Assembly (NCBI GenBank): GCA_023150895.1
Contig: JAKLJY010000017.1
Location: forward strand, 26,338 to 90,337
Length of the DNA: 64,000 bases
DNA from: Myxococcota bacterium
GTDB taxonomy: Bacteria; Myxococcota_A; Bradymonadia; UBA7976; UBA1532
Direction of reading: 5' to 3'
The notes beneath the pieces were generated by a model that was given only the letters and a program-made list of their open reading frames with translations, was not told the origin of the DNA and searched no databases. The translations under genes were made by a program, and so were the position numbers. Below are positions 63,639 to 64,000 of the stretch, piece after piece. Numbering within the stretch: position 1 is the stretch's first letter; each line of letters begins with the position of its first letter.

Positions 63639-64000
63639 GTGTCGTTTCTCGCTGCATCGTTCCAGCGGGTGCAAGTCCCGCCCGGGTAATCGCCGGAGAG
63701 CCCGGTAGCAGGCCCCCGGCGGCGGTCGAGAGGCCGTCCGTCGAAGCGGGGCGTCGAAAGCCCGACGTGCGGCGAGAGCCGTACGGCGGGGAGCAAGGTT
63801 GCGGGCCGCAACATCAAGTGAATCCTGCCGCCTCGTCAGATGAACAATGCGGGCGCCGAGCTGAGCATGTCGCAGCGAAGGCCACATCACGCACGCAGGA
63901 GTCCGGAGCGGTGCGTGAGCCCACCGGGGTAGAGGGAGCGGCACGCAACCAGGGAATGGTGTGGAACAGGAGAGATCCGTCTGCGCAGCCCGTGTCGGGG
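63639..64000 (+). mobile_element. Group II intron, 5' ribozyme part (truncated by window end)
   Basis: The stretch resembles the domain I region of bacterial group II introns. It has a 5' end GTGTCG (near the GUGYG consensus), the hairpin GCGGG-TGCAAGT-CCCGC (63665-63681), a GAGA-capped 7-bp stem (63766-63783), CATCAAGTGAATCCTGC, and further on AACAGGAGAGATCCGTCTGC, a sequence type usually found shortly before the reverse transcriptase/maturase gene. The maturase, domains V-VI and the 3' end would lie beyond base 64000. The exact 5' boundary is uncertain. Recognition is from memory of intron sequence style, not a model search. Confidence 0.7.

Overview
The window is very GC-rich with strong G/C bias at third codon positions. 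Gene content points to a Myxococcota-type bacterium (former Deltaproteobacteria): Hanks-type Ser/Thr kinases, an FHA-GAF-sigma54 activator, Gly/Ser/Thr-rich lipoproteins and MopE-type Cys/Asp repeat proteins, next to a bacterial ribosomal-protein cluster. This taxonomic placement is inference from gene style; no rRNA gene is present.

Layout. 1-2944: end of a carbamoyltransferase gene, a MshEN-receiver-TPR protein and a UDP-GlcNAc 2-epimerase, coupled by ATGA/GTGA overlaps. 2941-6152: proS-pyrF-rlmB with its own promoter. 6149-38057: a continuous information-processing supercluster on the + strand. It runs tRNA-Thr/Tyr/Gly/Thr, tuf, tRNA-Trp, secE, nusG, rplKAJL, rpoBC, rpsL-rpsG-fusA, then S10, spc and alpha operon genes through rplQ and a Rho-independent terminator. 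The tRNA order before tuf is that of E. coli thrU-tyrU-glyT-thrT-tufB. Regulatory structure is visible at several points: tandem tRNA promoters, an 18-bp stem enclosing tRNA-Trp, an L10-type leader, a str-operon promoter with a 5' hairpin and a 12-codon leader ORF, and an internal consensus promoter before rpsE. rplC (L3) is absent from its usual place between rpsJ and rplD.

38334-50047 is accessory and mostly on the - strand: a MopE-repeat lipoprotein, a seven-haem cytochrome/TPR lipoprotein, a nucleotide-salvage operon (tdk-upp-hpt), an alkaline-phosphatase-superfamily membrane enzyme carrying one MopE unit, a divergent GT39-like membrane protein, and a Gly-rich lipoprotein with a strong terminator. 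50179-61929 is a signalling and envelope region: kinase, envelope protein and FHA-sigma54 activator in one direction; a CheY-like protein; an operon of lipoprotein, PrkA-type AAA+ kinase, secreted helical protein and OmpA-like lipoprotein; and a second kinase with an acyltransferase. 61946-63493 is an unrecognised protein.

The last ~360 bases look like the 5' ribozyme part of a group II intron entering on the + strand; its reverse-transcriptase gene would lie beyond the window.
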